A stretch of 64,000 nt of DNA from Phreatobacter aquaticus (GCF_005160265.1 NZ_CP039865.1:3124828-3188827), one strand, 5' to 3'; positions 28,664-37,641 are shown, counted from the first letter of the stretch. The notes: generated from the sequence alone by a model not told the origin. Numbers and translations are program-made.

Positions 28664-29446
28664 GTGACCAATCCGAGAAACGACCGTGCCAACTCCGTCG
28701 ACGACCGGCTGTTCCTGCAGTCGGTCGCCCGAGCGTTGGATGTGCTCGAGGCGTTTTCCTCAAGCCCGAAGGCCAAGTCGCTCGGCGAGATCGCCACCGC
28801 GGCGGGAATCAACAAGAGCGCGGCCCAGCGGATCAGCCAAACCTTGCTGAGCCGCGGCTATCTGGAGCGTGCCGAAGCGGGCGGCCTGGTGCTCGGCCGG
28901 CGCATGCTCGACCGCTCCTTCGACTTCCTGCGCTCGCACCCGCTGATCGAACGGGCAACGCCGGTGCTGATGGATCTGCGCAAATTGTCGTCGGAGCGCG
29001 TCGATCTCAGCCTCTTCGACGATCTGACCATCGTCTATGCTATCCGCCTGCAGAGCAAGCGCGAGACCTTCTATGCAACGCTTGCCGGGCGCCGCCTGCC
29101 CACCTTCTTTGCATCCGGCGGGCGGGCCTGCCTCGCCCATCTTCCCGATGCCGAGGTGGACGACCTCCTCGCCCGTTCTGTTCTCAAGCCGATGACGCAG
29201 AAGACTGAGACCGATCCGGCCAGGATCTGGGAGAAGATCCACGAAGCCCGCCGCGAGGGCTATGCCTTCGCGCTCGAAGAGGCGCTGATCGGCGAACTCG
29301 TTCTGGCCGCCGCCATCACCAGCGGCCCGGGCAATCCGGTCGGGGCCGTCCATATCGCCGGCTCGCTCAGCGAATGGGCGCCGGAGGATTTCCGCAAGCG
29401 CTTCGCGCCGCTCGCCATCGAGGCCGCTCGCGCACTGTCCACCTGA
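28664..29446 (+). CDS. IclR-family transcriptional regulator
   Basis: 260 residues. The winged helix (about 15-80) reads FLQSVARALDVLEAFSSSPKAKSLGEIATAAGINKSAAQRISQTLLSRGYLE, followed by the GAF-like IclR effector domain (about 90-255) with SGGRACLAHLP and GPVGAVHIAGSLS-type ends. Start is GTG at 28664, preceded by GGACGAG; there is no upstream ATG in frame. It lies downstream of the aldehyde dehydrogenase and is a candidate controller of that gene or of the TRAP cluster. Confidence 0.9.
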   Translation: MTNPRNDRANSVDDRLFLQSVARALDVLEAFSSSPKAKSLGEIATAAGINKSAAQRISQTLLSRGYLERAEAGGLVLGRRMLDRSFDFLRSHPLIERATPVLMDLRKLSSERVDLSLFDDLTIVYAIRLQSKRETFYATLAGRRLPTFFASGGRACLAHLPDAEVDDLLARSVLKPMTQKTETDPARIWEKIHEARREGYAFALEEALIGELVLAAAITSGPGNPVGAVHIAGSLSEWAPEDFRKRFAPLAIEAARALST

Positions 29447-29513
29447 TCGCAACCCGAGGATTGCGTCGATTTGGCCCTTACGGCAATGACGCCAATCAGT
29501 TAGAGCTGCGTCC

Positions 29514-29948
29514 ATGTGGTTGAACCAACGCACGCTCGATGCCATCCGGCTGATGGCCGAATTGTCCGCCCGCTGGCCGAATGCGGTGAAGGCCGCCGAC
29601 CTGTCGGAGGCAACCGGCATCACCTTCCTCAACGTGCAGAAGACGGCCCATGCCTTGGCCCGCGCTGGCCTCCTGGAAGCCGAACGCGGGCGTTATGGCG
29701 GGTTGCGGCTGGTTCGCCCGGCCCATGACCTGAAGGTCGCCGAAATCGTCCGCGCCTTCGAGCCGAAGGACTGCCCGGTCAATTTCCTCTCGGCCGACCA
29801 GTCCAGCGATCCCGTCGCCAAGCTGATGTTCCGCGCCCATCGCGGCTTCTTCCAGCCGCTGGAGGAGACGACGCTCGCCGAGATCGAGCCGAACGGGATC
29901 GGCGGCAGCGCCCCTCAGGCGGCGCCGCGCTCGCGGATGCGCGCATAG
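29514..29948 (+). CDS. Rrf2-family-like regulator without the iron-sulfur cysteines
   Basis: 144 residues. An N-terminal winged helix (AIRLMAELSARWPNAVKAADLSEATGITFLNVQKTAHALARAGLLEAERGRYGGLRL) is followed by VAEIVRAFEP, the Rrf2 layout. Iron-sulfur members (RirA, IscR, NsrR) have three spaced Cys after this point; only Cys 87 is present here, so a cluster of the usual kind cannot form. Its 3' end overlaps the end of hmuV by 34 bases tail-to-tail. It may read another signal, or be cluster-free; a heme-linked role is only a guess from position. Confidence 0.8.
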   Translation: MWLNQRTLDAIRLMAELSARWPNAVKAADLSEATGITFLNVQKTAHALARAGLLEAERGRYGGLRLVRPAHDLKVAEIVRAFEPKDCPVNFLSADQSSDPVAKLMFRAHRGFFQPLEETTLAEIEPNGIGGSAPQAAPRSRMRA

Positions 29949-30739
29949 TTCTGAGGCAGCACCACCGGCAACTCGCCGGGGACCAGCGCTTCGCGGGCCA
30001 GATCCACGCCGAAAATCTCCGCCACCAGCGACCGCGTGATCACCTCCGATGGCCGCCCGATCGCGGCGGCCTTGCCCCCATGCATGACCAGGATGCGGTC
30101 GGCGAAGGTCGCGGCGAGGTTGAGATCATGCAGAACCGCGATCACCGCGACGCCGGATGAGGCCAAGGCCGCAGCACTTTCCATCAGCGCTATCTGGTGG
30201 GCGAGATCGAGGCTCGCCACCGGCTCATCGAGAAACAGCACCTGCCGGTCGCCGAAGCGCCGCCCCGCGGTGAGCTGGGCATAGGTGCGGGCGAACTGCA
30301 CCCGCTGCTGCTCGCCACCCGACAGATGCTGATAGCTGCGCGCGGCGAGATGGGTGACATCGGCGGCCGCCAGGGCCTCCGCGATCAGCCTGTCGCGGTC
30401 GGCGCGGGGAAGCGCTCGCCCGACACTGTCGATGCCGATGCGCACCACTTCGGCGACCCCGAAGGGGAAGGCGAGGCGGTTCGCCTGCGCCATCACGGCC
30501 CGCTTCGCGGCAAGCTGCCAGCCGGGCACGGCGCCGAGCGGCCCTCCGTCCAGCAGCACCTCGCCCTCGCTTGGCACGAGTTCGCCGGTCAGCAGCCGGG
30601 TGAGCGTGGTCTTGCCTGCGCCATTCGGCCCGACGACCACCAGCAATTCGCCTGGATCAACGGTGAGTGACACCTGGTCGACTGTCTTGTGACGGCCGAA
30701 GGAGACGCCGACATTGCGGGCTTCGAGAACGGGGCTCAT
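29915..30739 (-). CDS. hmuV: Heme ABC transporter ATP-binding protein HmuV
   Basis: 274-residue ATPase. Walker A GPNGAGKTT (about 37-45), signature HLSGGEQQRVQFARTYAQL and Walker B VLFLDEPVASLDLAHQ are complete. HmuV-type detail includes MAQANRLAFPFGVAEVVRIG. It energises heme import through HmuU. Its start overlaps hmuU by 4 bases, and the end overlaps the convergent Rrf2-like gene. Confidence 0.93.
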   Translation of the reverse strand: MSPVLEARNVGVSFGRHKTVDQVSLTVDPGELLVVVGPNGAGKTTLTRLLTGELVPSEGEVLLDGGPLGAVPGWQLAAKRAVMAQANRLAFPFGVAEVVRIGIDSVGRALPRADRDRLIAEALAAADVTHLAARSYQHLSGGEQQRVQFARTYAQLTAGRRFGDRQVLFLDEPVASLDLAHQIALMESAAALASSGVAVIAVLHDLNLAATFADRILVMHGGKAAAIGRPSEVITRSLVAEIFGVDLAREALVPGELPVVLPQNYARIRERGAA

Positions 30740-31842
30740 GCGTCGATGGTCCGGTCGCGGCGCAGCAGCAGCCAGAGGAAGAACGGTGCGCCGATCGCGG
30801 CAGTGAGAATGCCGATCGGTAGCTCGGCGGGGGCGGCAACCGTGCGCGCCAAGAGGTCGGCGCCGGTCAGCAGCGTCGCGCCGAGCAGGCTTGCGAGCGG
30901 CAGCAGGATGCGATGGTCCGGCCCGAACAGGAGCCGGAGCAGATGCGGCACCAGGATGCCGACGAAACCGATGACCCCGGCCGCCGCCACGCTCGCGCCA
31001 ACCGCCGTCGCCACCATGATGATCGCGGCCGTCTTGACCCGCTGCACCGGCACACCGAGATGGAAGGCTTCGGCCTCGCCGAGCAACAGCGCGTTCAGCC
31101 CGCGCGCCAAGAGCGGCACCGCCAGCAGCACCGGCAGGACCAGCGGCGCGACGATGGCGATCTTGGTCCAGCTTGCGCCGCCGAGGGAACCGAGCGACCA
31201 GAAGGTGAGATCGCGCAATTGCCGGTCGTCGCTGATGAAGGCGAGCAGGCCGGTCAGCGCACCAGTAAAGGCGCCGAGCGCCACGCCCGCCAGCAGCAGG
31301 ATCGCAACCGACGTGCGGCCCTGCCGCGTCGCGATCGCATAGAGCACCAGCGTCGAGGCAAGGCCGCCGAGAAAGGCGCCCAGCGGCAGCATGGCGAAGG
31401 GCATCACCGCGCCAAAGGCGGCAAACAGCCGTTCGCCGAGAACGATGGTCGCCGCAGCCGCCAGCGCCGCACCGGCGGAGACGCCGACAAGGCCCGGATC
31501 GGCCAAAGGATTGCGGAACAGGCCCTGCATCAGGGTGCCGGAGACAGCGAGCGCCGCCCCGATCAGGCAGCCCAGCACCAGCCGGGGCAGGCGTATCCCG
31601 AGAATCACCAGCGCCTCGCGGCTGCCCGCCGTCGCGGGATCGCCGGTCACCCAGCCGCTCAGCACGGCCAGCACCCGCGATGGCGGAATGCGCACCGCTC
31701 CCGTGCCCAGCGCCATGACGGCCAGCGCCGCGAGCATGAGCGCCAGGACCACCACCGCCAGTCCGACACGCCGGCGCCGCTCGGCAAACAGCACCGCGAC
31801 AGCCGAGACGGCTGGTTCCGCCAAGGGGGCAACCGAACTCAT
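30736..31842 (-). CDS. hmuU: Heme ABC transporter permease HmuU (FecCD family)
   Basis: 368 residues with about ten helices of the FecCD/BtuC fold. Motifs: IRLPRLVLGCLIGAALAVSGTLMQGLFRNPLADPGLVGVSAGAA, the family hallmark, and VGFVGILVPHLLRLLFGPDHR near the C-terminus. It takes heme from HmuT and couples to HmuV. Starts at ATG 31842, overlapping hmuT by 4 bases. Confidence 0.93.
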   Translation of the reverse strand: MSSVAPLAEPAVSAVAVLFAERRRRVGLAVVVLALMLAALAVMALGTGAVRIPPSRVLAVLSGWVTGDPATAGSREALVILGIRLPRLVLGCLIGAALAVSGTLMQGLFRNPLADPGLVGVSAGAALAAAATIVLGERLFAAFGAVMPFAMLPLGAFLGGLASTLVLYAIATRQGRTSVAILLLAGVALGAFTGALTGLLAFISDDRQLRDLTFWSLGSLGGASWTKIAIVAPLVLPVLLAVPLLARGLNALLLGEAEAFHLGVPVQRVKTAAIIMVATAVGASVAAAGVIGFVGILVPHLLRLLFGPDHRILLPLASLLGATLLTGADLLARTVAAPAELPIGILTAAIGAPFFLWLLLRRDRTIDA

Positions 31843-32696
31843 CGGACGGCGACCATCAGGTCGCGGGCCGCCTCCGGCGTGCGCGGGCCGAAGCCCAGCA
31901 GATAGAGCGGGTCCATCGCCACCAGCTTGGCCGCGGCCGCTGCTGGTGTTGCCGAGAACGCGGGCAGGCGGAACACATCGGCCGCCGACAGCGCATGATC
32001 GCCGCCGCGCGCCATGACCAGCACCACGTCGGGCGCTGCCGCGATGATTCCCTCGTCGGTCATCGGCTTGTAGCCTTCGACATTGTCGGCGGCATTGATG
32101 CCACCGGCGAGCCGGATGATCGCGTCGGCGCTCGAATTGCGGCCACCCACAGTGGCGCGGCCGTTCTGGAGCGACAGCACGAACAGGATGCGCTTGCGTG
32201 AGGCGATCCGGTCGCGCTCCAGCTTGAGCGCGGCGAAATGGGCCTCCACGGCATTGCCGAGCGCCTCTGCACGATCGCCGGCACCGGCAAGCCTGCCGAC
32301 GGCGCGGATACGCTGGACGATGCCCTGCTCGCTGAGGTCTTCGGCGAGCCGCTCGACCTTCACGCCGGCTTCCGCCACGAGCTTCAGCGCATCCGGCGGG
32401 CCAGCGCCCTCGACGGCAATCACCAGGCTCGGCCGGAGCGACAGGATGCCTTCGGCAGACAGCTGGCGGACATAGCCGACATTCGGCTTGTCCTTCAGGG
32501 CGTCGGCCGGGAAGAGGCTGGTCGAATCGACGCCGACCAGCCGGTCGCCGAGGCCGAGCGCATAGAGGATCTCGGTGATGACGCCACCGGCCGCGACGAT
32601 GCGCTGTTCGTCGGCGGCCAGGGCCGGGAGGGGCGCGGCAAGCGTTGCGGCAGCGGCGAGAAGGTGCCGGCGGGTGAGGACTGGGACAGCGGTCAT
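31839..32696 (-). CDS. hmuT: Heme ABC transporter substrate-binding protein HmuT
   Basis: 285 residues with a signal peptide (about 1-27, LAAAATLAAPLPALAA). The class III binding-protein fold begins RIVAAGGVITEILYALGLGDRLVGVDSTSLFP and has the second lobe motif LSLQNGRATVGGRNSSADAIIRLAGGINAADNVEGYKPM. It carries heme in the periplasm to HmuUV. The stop of hemP and the start of hmuT overlap by 4 bases. Confidence 0.92.
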   Translation of the reverse strand: MTAVPVLTRRHLLAAAATLAAPLPALAADEQRIVAAGGVITEILYALGLGDRLVGVDSTSLFPADALKDKPNVGYVRQLSAEGILSLRPSLVIAVEGAGPPDALKLVAEAGVKVERLAEDLSEQGIVQRIRAVGRLAGAGDRAEALGNAVEAHFAALKLERDRIASRKRILFVLSLQNGRATVGGRNSSADAIIRLAGGINAADNVEGYKPMTDEGIIAAAPDVVLVMARGGDHALSAADVFRLPAFSATPAAAAAKLVAMDPLYLLGFGPRTPEAARDLMVAVR

Positions 32697-32893
32697 TTTG
32701 TCAGGATCAGCTTGTCGTTGGCGGTCACGCGCAGGCGGTAGCGCTCGCCATTGTGAAGGATCACGGCCTCGCGGCCGCCGCCCAGCAGGCTGGTCAGTTC
32801 AACCGTCGGTATGTCTGGGGAGAGCTGCATCGCGTCCGGAGTGCTTCGGCCAAAGGTCGTGTCGCGAGGCCTGGGGGGAGGGGCCGATATCAT
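32693..32893 (-). CDS. hemP: Hemin uptake protein HemP
   Basis: 66-residue basic protein with the HemP core TVELTSLLGGGREAVILHNGERYRLRVTANDKLILTK (C-terminal half). ATG 32893 is chosen over the GTG at 32902 because AGGTGA sits just before it. HemP is a small conserved partner of heme-uptake operons and is needed for full receptor expression in some Rhizobiales and Burkholderia (family knowledge). It leads the hemP-hmuTUV operon, divergent from the receptor gene. Confidence 0.9.
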   Translation of the reverse strand: MISAPPPRPRDTTFGRSTPDAMQLSPDIPTVELTSLLGGGREAVILHNGERYRLRVTANDKLILTK

Positions 32894-33111
32894 GGGGATC
32901 ACCTAGTTTAGAACAATAACAATCGACGCTAACCGACTGGAATTATTCAAATGTGGGGTTTTGCGTCGTATTGTTGACATTCCTTGTCAGCATAAGTAGG
33001 AAGCGTCAAGTGCGCCTCGCAGAGTGCAGAGGGCGCCAAAAATGCCAGCCAGCCGGACGCCACCCGCGTCAGCCAGCCAGCCCAGATGTCATTTCAGGCT
33101 TGCGGTGTCCC
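32894..33111. promoter_or_regulatory. Divergent, AT-rich control region of the heme genes
   Basis: 218 bases between hemP and the receptor gene, more AT-rich than its surroundings. It has TTTAGAAC at 32908-32915, resembling one half of an Irr iron control element, and a perfect inverted repeat TGACA (32975-32979)/TGTCA (32985-32989). TTGACA at 32974-32979 could be a -35 box. Iron control by Irr or RirA is expected for these genes but not proved. Confidence 0.5.
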
Positions 33112-35307
33112 ATGGCTCTTCTCTCGTTTCGCGCCCCTTTGATGGCGTCGGTTTCTCTCCTGGTTCTGGCGGCAACGATGGCTGGCGCGCATGCGCAGAC
33201 GCCGCCGCCTGTCGCCACTCCGACAGCGACCGGGGTTGCCTCCGCGGTTGACGAGATCACGGTGTCGGCGGAGCGCACGCCGTCGACCATCTACAATTCG
33301 ACCGGCACGGTGACCGTCATCACCGACCGCGAGATCGATCGCCAGCAGATCCAGGGCCCGCGCGATATCCCGCGCACAGAGCCGGGCATCTCGGTGTCGA
33401 ATTCGCCTACTCGAGCCGGCGCCGGCAATTTCTACATTCGCGGCATCGGCGACAACCGCGTGCGCCTCGAGGTCGATGGTGTCCGCGTGCCGGACTATCC
33501 GGGCTCCAATGCGGGCGCCGGCCTCTACACCCGCGATTTCCTCGACTACGACAGCCTGAAGCGGGTGGAGATCATCCGCGGTCCGGCCTCCGCGCTCTAT
33601 GGCTCGGACGCCATTGGCGGCGTCGTCTCCTTCGTGACCAAGGATCCGGGCGACTACCTCCGCGAGGTCGGCCGCGACTGGTATGCCGGCACCAAGCTCT
33701 CCTATAGCGGCATCGACAACTCGTTCTCGGAAACCTTCACGGGCGCGGCCCGGAAGGGCGCCTTCGAGTTCCTGTTCCAGTACACCCGCCGCGATGGCCA
33801 CGAGGTCGGCATCAACGCGCGCGGTCGGTCGCCAAACCCGCAGAATTACCAGCAGAACAACATTCTCTCGAAGCTGGTCTACGAGACGCCGGATTCGGGT
33901 CGCTGGCGCCTGACCACGGAGCTTCTGTGGCGCGCAACCAACACCAACATGCGCACCGACCTGTCCTCGGCGGTCGGCTCGTCGACGGCCAATGACACCA
34001 ATCACCGCTTCCGGGTCAGCCTCGACTGGACGCAGCAGCTCGCCTGGCGCATCGCCGACGAGGTGAAGACCATGGTCTACTTCACCAATCTCGACCGGCA
34101 GGAACACCAGGACCAGCTGCGCACGTCGACCAACCGCATCCGCAGGTCGGATTTCGACTTCCGCCAGACCATCTTCGGCGGCGATGTGCAGTTCTCGGCC
34201 AGGCGCCAGTTCGCCGGCCTTGAGCACCATTTCGTCTATGGCGCCAGCGCCGACTTCACCCAGACGTCGCGCCCGCGCTACCGCGCCGAATATAACGCGA
34301 CGACGGGCGCCTTCATCACCAGCACGGTTGCCGGTGACACGTTCCCGAACAAGAACTTCCCGGACACGGCGACCACCCAGGCGGCGGCCTATCTCCAGGA
34401 TACGATCTCGTGGGGCGCCTTCCGGTTCATCCCGGCGATCCGCTTCGACTATTATCACCTGTCGCCGCGGCCGGACGCCGCCTTCTACAGCAGCAACAGC
34501 GCCGGCTACACGATTGGCGACAAGACGTCGTTTGCCGTCTCGCCGAAATTCGGTCTCACCTATGATCTGACCGAGAATTTCCGCGTGTTCGGTCAATATT
34601 CGCGCGGCTTCCGCGCGCCGCCCTACGACAACGCGAATTTTGCCTATACCAACACGGCCCAGTTCTACGAGATCCTGCCGAACTTCAACCTGCGTCCTGA
34701 AACCAGCGATGGCTTCGAGGCGGGTCTGCGTGGCCGGTTCAGCAACGGGTCGAGCTTCCAGCTCGCCGGCTTCTACAATCTCTATCACGACTTCATCAAC
34801 ACGGTGACGGTCGGCACCTCGGTGGGAGGTCTCACCCAGTTCCAGTATCAGAACCTGTCTTCGGTGAAGATCTGGGGCTTCGAGGCCAGGGGCGAATGGC
34901 GTGTCACGCCGGAATGGTCGGTGCTGGGCGCCATGGCCTATGCGCGCGGGACCGACCAGACTACGGGTGCTGCCCTCGATACGGTCGATCCGCTGACCGG
35001 CACGGCCAGCATCCGCTACACCGACCCGAACGGATGGATGGTCGAGGGCCGTGCCCGTGGCGCGTTGTCGAAGACTCTCGTCAGCTCGTCCACCGTGTTC
35101 AAGCCGGGTGCCTACGCGACCTTCGACATCCTCGGCAGCTATGAGATCAACAAGAACATCACGGTCAGGGCGCAGGTCCTGAACATCTTCAACGCCAGCT
35201 ATTTCAACGCTGTCGACGTGATGGGTCTCGCCGCCAACAACGCCAATCTCGAACTGTTCCGCGCACCTGGCCGCTCGGCCTCGGTGAGCCTGTCCGCGAA
35301 GTTCTGA
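33112..35307 (+). CDS. TonB-dependent heme/hemoglobin receptor (HmuR/BhuR-like)
   Basis: 731-residue outer-membrane receptor. Signal peptide (about 1-28, ending AGAHAQ), TonB box region VDEITVSAERTP, plug domain (about 45-170; FYIRGIGDNRVRLEVDGVRVPD and VEIIRGPASALYGSDAIGGVVSF), then a 22-strand barrel ending SVSLSAKF. The heme-receptor FRAP box is present (RGFRAPPYDNANF), followed by FNLRPETSDGFE in place of NPNLKPE; the loop between them has no His. ATG 33112 precedes the signal peptide. It heads receptor-tonB-hmoA-hutX. Confidence 0.92.
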   Translation: MALLSFRAPLMASVSLLVLAATMAGAHAQTPPPVATPTATGVASAVDEITVSAERTPSTIYNSTGTVTVITDREIDRQQIQGPRDIPRTEPGISVSNSPTRAGAGNFYIRGIGDNRVRLEVDGVRVPDYPGSNAGAGLYTRDFLDYDSLKRVEIIRGPASALYGSDAIGGVVSFVTKDPGDYLREVGRDWYAGTKLSYSGIDNSFSETFTGAARKGAFEFLFQYTRRDGHEVGINARGRSPNPQNYQQNNILSKLVYETPDSGRWRLTTELLWRATNTNMRTDLSSAVGSSTANDTNHRFRVSLDWTQQLAWRIADEVKTMVYFTNLDRQEHQDQLRTSTNRIRRSDFDFRQTIFGGDVQFSARRQFAGLEHHFVYGASADFTQTSRPRYRAEYNATTGAFITSTVAGDTFPNKNFPDTATTQAAAYLQDTISWGAFRFIPAIRFDYYHLSPRPDAAFYSSNSAGYTIGDKTSFAVSPKFGLTYDLTENFRVFGQYSRGFRAPPYDNANFAYTNTAQFYEILPNFNLRPETSDGFEAGLRGRFSNGSSFQLAGFYNLYHDFINTVTVGTSVGGLTQFQYQNLSSVKIWGFEARGEWRVTPEWSVLGAMAYARGTDQTTGAALDTVDPLTGTASIRYTDPNGWMVEGRARGALSKTLVSSSTVFKPGAYATFDILGSYEINKNITVRAQVLNIFNASYFNAVDVMGLAANNANLELFRAPGRSASVSLSAKF

Positions 35308-35311
35308 CATC

Positions 35312-36715
35312 ATGGCCCGAGCCGCCGCCCTGCGACGTGACGAGACCTGGGAGGCCGCAAGCGTCCCATCGTCCGGCGCGTGCCGGCGGCTCGAGCCAAT
35401 CCTGATCCCCGCGCCAGCCAACCAGCTGGCCGGTCCCGGCGCTTCCCCCGATATCGAGGCCATCAAGGCGGCCATCCTGCTCTGCGCCCGCCGTGACCAT
35501 CTGGCACTGGACGCAGAGGCACCGATTCCCTCGGTGCCAGCTTCCGATCCCGTTTCGATCGATGTGCCCCCCGTCGAAACTGCGGATCGGGAGCTGGCCT
35601 GCCCGGTTCCGCTGCGCGCCCGTCGCATCACGCTGGGACTGGCCGCAAGCCTGTTCCTGCATATCGCGGCGGCTGCTGCCGCGCTCTATCTGGGGCTTTC
35701 CGAGCCGCCCGCTTCCGCCACCGCCGATGACAGCGTTGCCGTCGAGGTCGTTGCGGGCTTGCCTGGTGCCGCCGCTGTTCAGGATCAGGCCTCCGGCCGC
35801 GAGGACACCGACACGCCCAATGCCAGCGCCGAACAGCGCAATGTCGAGGCGCCGCCGGTCGAGACGCCGAGGGTTGAAGAGGCCGATCCCGCAGCCAAGC
35901 CAGGCGATGAGCCGCCCGTCGCCCAGCCCGATCCGGTGACGTCAGCCCAGACGGTCCTCGACATTCCTCCGCCGCCGCCAGCGCCAGAGATGCTGGCGAT
36001 CACCACCGAGCCGGTACCGCCGCCACCGGTGGTCGCGGTTCAGGACACGCCGCCTCCGCCGCTCCCTCAGCCCGAACAGCGCGTGGAGACCGAGGCGCCT
36101 AGCCCGGTGCTTGCCATGGTGACACCGCAGCAGCCCGTGCCCCCAGTTGTCCAGCCGCATACCCCGCCGCGCGAGACGCCCCAGCCGGTCGCCACCCCGC
36201 AGCCTGTCCAGACCCGCCGCCCGCCAACCCGCCGCGAGGCGCCGACGACCCGCCAGCAGGTCCGCCCGACCCGCCAGGTGGCGGCCACGCCTTCGCCGGA
36301 ACGCGCCAGCCGCCGCGAAGCGCCGGCACCGAGCCGGGCCGCCAGCGCGCCGCGTGGCGAAGGTACCGGCCAGCAGAACAGCCAGGCCTCGAACGGGCAG
36401 GGGGCAACCGGCGGCGCCGCCAGCGCATCGGCAGTCGCGTCATGGCGCGCCCAGGTGCTCGCCCATCTCGCGCGGTTCAAGGTCTATCCCAATCAGGCCC
36501 GCGACCGCGGCATCACCGGCCGCGCGGCCATTGCCTTCACGCTGTCGCGCGGCGGCCAGGTCACCGCTTCCTCGCTTGCCGGCTCGTCGGGTGCCGCCAT
36601 CCTCGACCAGGCGACGATCGCCATGCTGCGGCGCGCCCAACCCTTTCCACCCATGCCGGCGGGGGGCCCGGCGTCCATGAGCTTCACCGCCGGCATCAAT
36701 TACAGTCTGCGCTGA
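35312..36715 (+). CDS. tonB: TonB protein with a long cytoplasmic N-terminal extension
   Basis: 467 residues. The single membrane helix is at about 106-128 (ITLGLAASLFLHIAAAAAALYL) and keeps the SxxxH motif (Ser 113, His 117) that couples to ExbB/ExbD. A Pro/Arg-rich periplasmic spacer (about 130-370) leads to the TonB C-terminal domain (about 378-467; FKVYPNQARDRGITGRAAIAFTLSRGGQV). Classical TonB has almost nothing before the helix; here about 105 residues precede it. There is no later Met before the helix. It starts 4 bases after the receptor stop, so it is the dedicated TonB for heme. No exbBD is in the window. Confidence 0.9.
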   Translation: MARAAALRRDETWEAASVPSSGACRRLEPILIPAPANQLAGPGASPDIEAIKAAILLCARRDHLALDAEAPIPSVPASDPVSIDVPPVETADRELACPVPLRARRITLGLAASLFLHIAAAAAALYLGLSEPPASATADDSVAVEVVAGLPGAAAVQDQASGREDTDTPNASAEQRNVEAPPVETPRVEEADPAAKPGDEPPVAQPDPVTSAQTVLDIPPPPPAPEMLAITTEPVPPPPVVAVQDTPPPPLPQPEQRVETEAPSPVLAMVTPQQPVPPVVQPHTPPRETPQPVATPQPVQTRRPPTRREAPTTRQQVRPTRQVAATPSPERASRREAPAPSRAASAPRGEGTGQQNSQASNGQGATGGAASASAVASWRAQVLAHLARFKVYPNQARDRGITGRAAIAFTLSRGGQVTASSLAGSSGAAILDQATIAMLRRAQPFPPMPAGGPASMSFTAGINYSLR

Positions 36716-36743
36716 CCTGAACTACCAACCAAGGAAGAACGTC

Positions 36744-37091
36744 ATGTACATCGCCATGAACCGCTTCAAAGTCATCAAGGGCGCGGAAGCCGATTTCGAG
36801 ACCATCTGGCGCACCCGCCAGTCCTATCTGAACGAGCTCAAGGGCTTCATCGAGTTCTCTCTGCTGAAGGGCCCGGAGAAGGAAGACCACACGCTTTACG
36901 CGTCCCACACCGTCTGGGACACGAAGGAGAATTTCACCGCCTGGACCCAGTCCGAGCAGTTCCGCAAGTCGCACGCCCGCGCCGGCCAGCCGCAGGCCAA
37001 GCCCACCTCCATGGGCCATCCGGAATTCGAGGGCTTCGAGGCAATTCTGATCGACGACAATCGGTCGGTCCCCTCGGTCGCAGCCGAGTGA
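36744..37091 (+). CDS. Antibiotic biosynthesis/heme-degrading monooxygenase family (HmoA-like)
   Basis: 115-residue ABM-domain protein (ferredoxin-like dimeric fold) beginning YIAMNRFKVIKGAEADFETIW, with LKGFIEFSLLKGP and YASHTVWDTKENFTAWTQSEQFRKSH. HmoA/IsdG-type members open the heme ring to free iron; the conserved His/Trp pair is suggested by SHTVWDTKENFTAWTQSEQF. Its place between tonB and hutX strongly supports a role in heme use. It starts 28 bases after tonB. Confidence 0.83.
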   Translation: MYIAMNRFKVIKGAEADFETIWRTRQSYLNELKGFIEFSLLKGPEKEDHTLYASHTVWDTKENFTAWTQSEQFRKSHARAGQPQAKPTSMGHPEFEGFEAILIDDNRSVPSVAAE

Positions 37092-37098
37092 TCCGGGC

Positions 37099-37617
37099 AT
37101 GACAGCTCAGGTCATTGCGATCGACGACCGGCTGGCGGCGGCGCGTGCAGCGCTCGCCGCCAAGCCCGACGGCGTGATCGAGAATGTCGCGCGCGAGAAC
37201 GGCGTCGCCCCGCGCGACGTGCTCGCCATGCTGCCGCCCGGTGAAAGCGTTGCGGCTCCCGCGGATGCCTTCGAGGCGATCTGGACTGATGTCACCGGCT
37301 GGGGCGAGATCCTGTTCATCGTCAACACGCCGGACATCGTGCTGGAATGCCACGGCAAGCTGGTTCCCGGCACGGCGGGGCACGGCTGGTTCAACGTCCA
37401 TGGCGACAGCCCGATCGGCGGTCACATCAAGGCGTCGAACTGCAAGGAGATCTGCTTCGTGGACCGCAAGTTCCACGGCCGCCGTTCCATGTCGATCCAG
37501 TTCTACAACGAGGCCGGCGAGGCCATGTTCAAGATCTTCGTGCGGCGTGATGCGGCGCGCGAAATGCTGCCGGAGCAGATCGCGAAGTTCGAGGCGCTGA
37601 GGGCGCACTACGCCTGA
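37099..37617 (+). CDS. hutX: Heme utilisation cytosolic carrier protein HutX/HugX
   Basis: 172 residues of the HutX/ChuX family: N-terminal helices (AARAALAAKPDGVIENVARENGVAPRDVLAMLPPGE) and a split-barrel half ending HGWFNVHGDSPIGGHIKASNCKEICFVDRKFHGRRSMSIQFYNEAGEAMFKIFVRRD. These proteins bind heme in the cytoplasm and hand it to a degrading enzyme. It lies 7 bases after the HmoA-like gene and is the last gene before a terminator. Confidence 0.9.
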   Translation: MTAQVIAIDDRLAAARAALAAKPDGVIENVARENGVAPRDVLAMLPPGESVAAPADAFEAIWTDVTGWGEILFIVNTPDIVLECHGKLVPGTAGHGWFNVHGDSPIGGHIKASNCKEICFVDRKFHGRRSMSIQFYNEAGEAMFKIFVRRDAAREMLPEQIAKFEALRAHYA

Positions 37618-37641
37618 GGCGCAAAAGATCGCCAGATACGA

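Noticed and set aside
33094-35631. 845-residue open frame opposite the heme receptor gene
   Set aside because: It is the mirror of a highly GC-biased gene; the receptor has clear motifs and this frame has only Arg/Ala/Gly-rich sequence with no family pattern.
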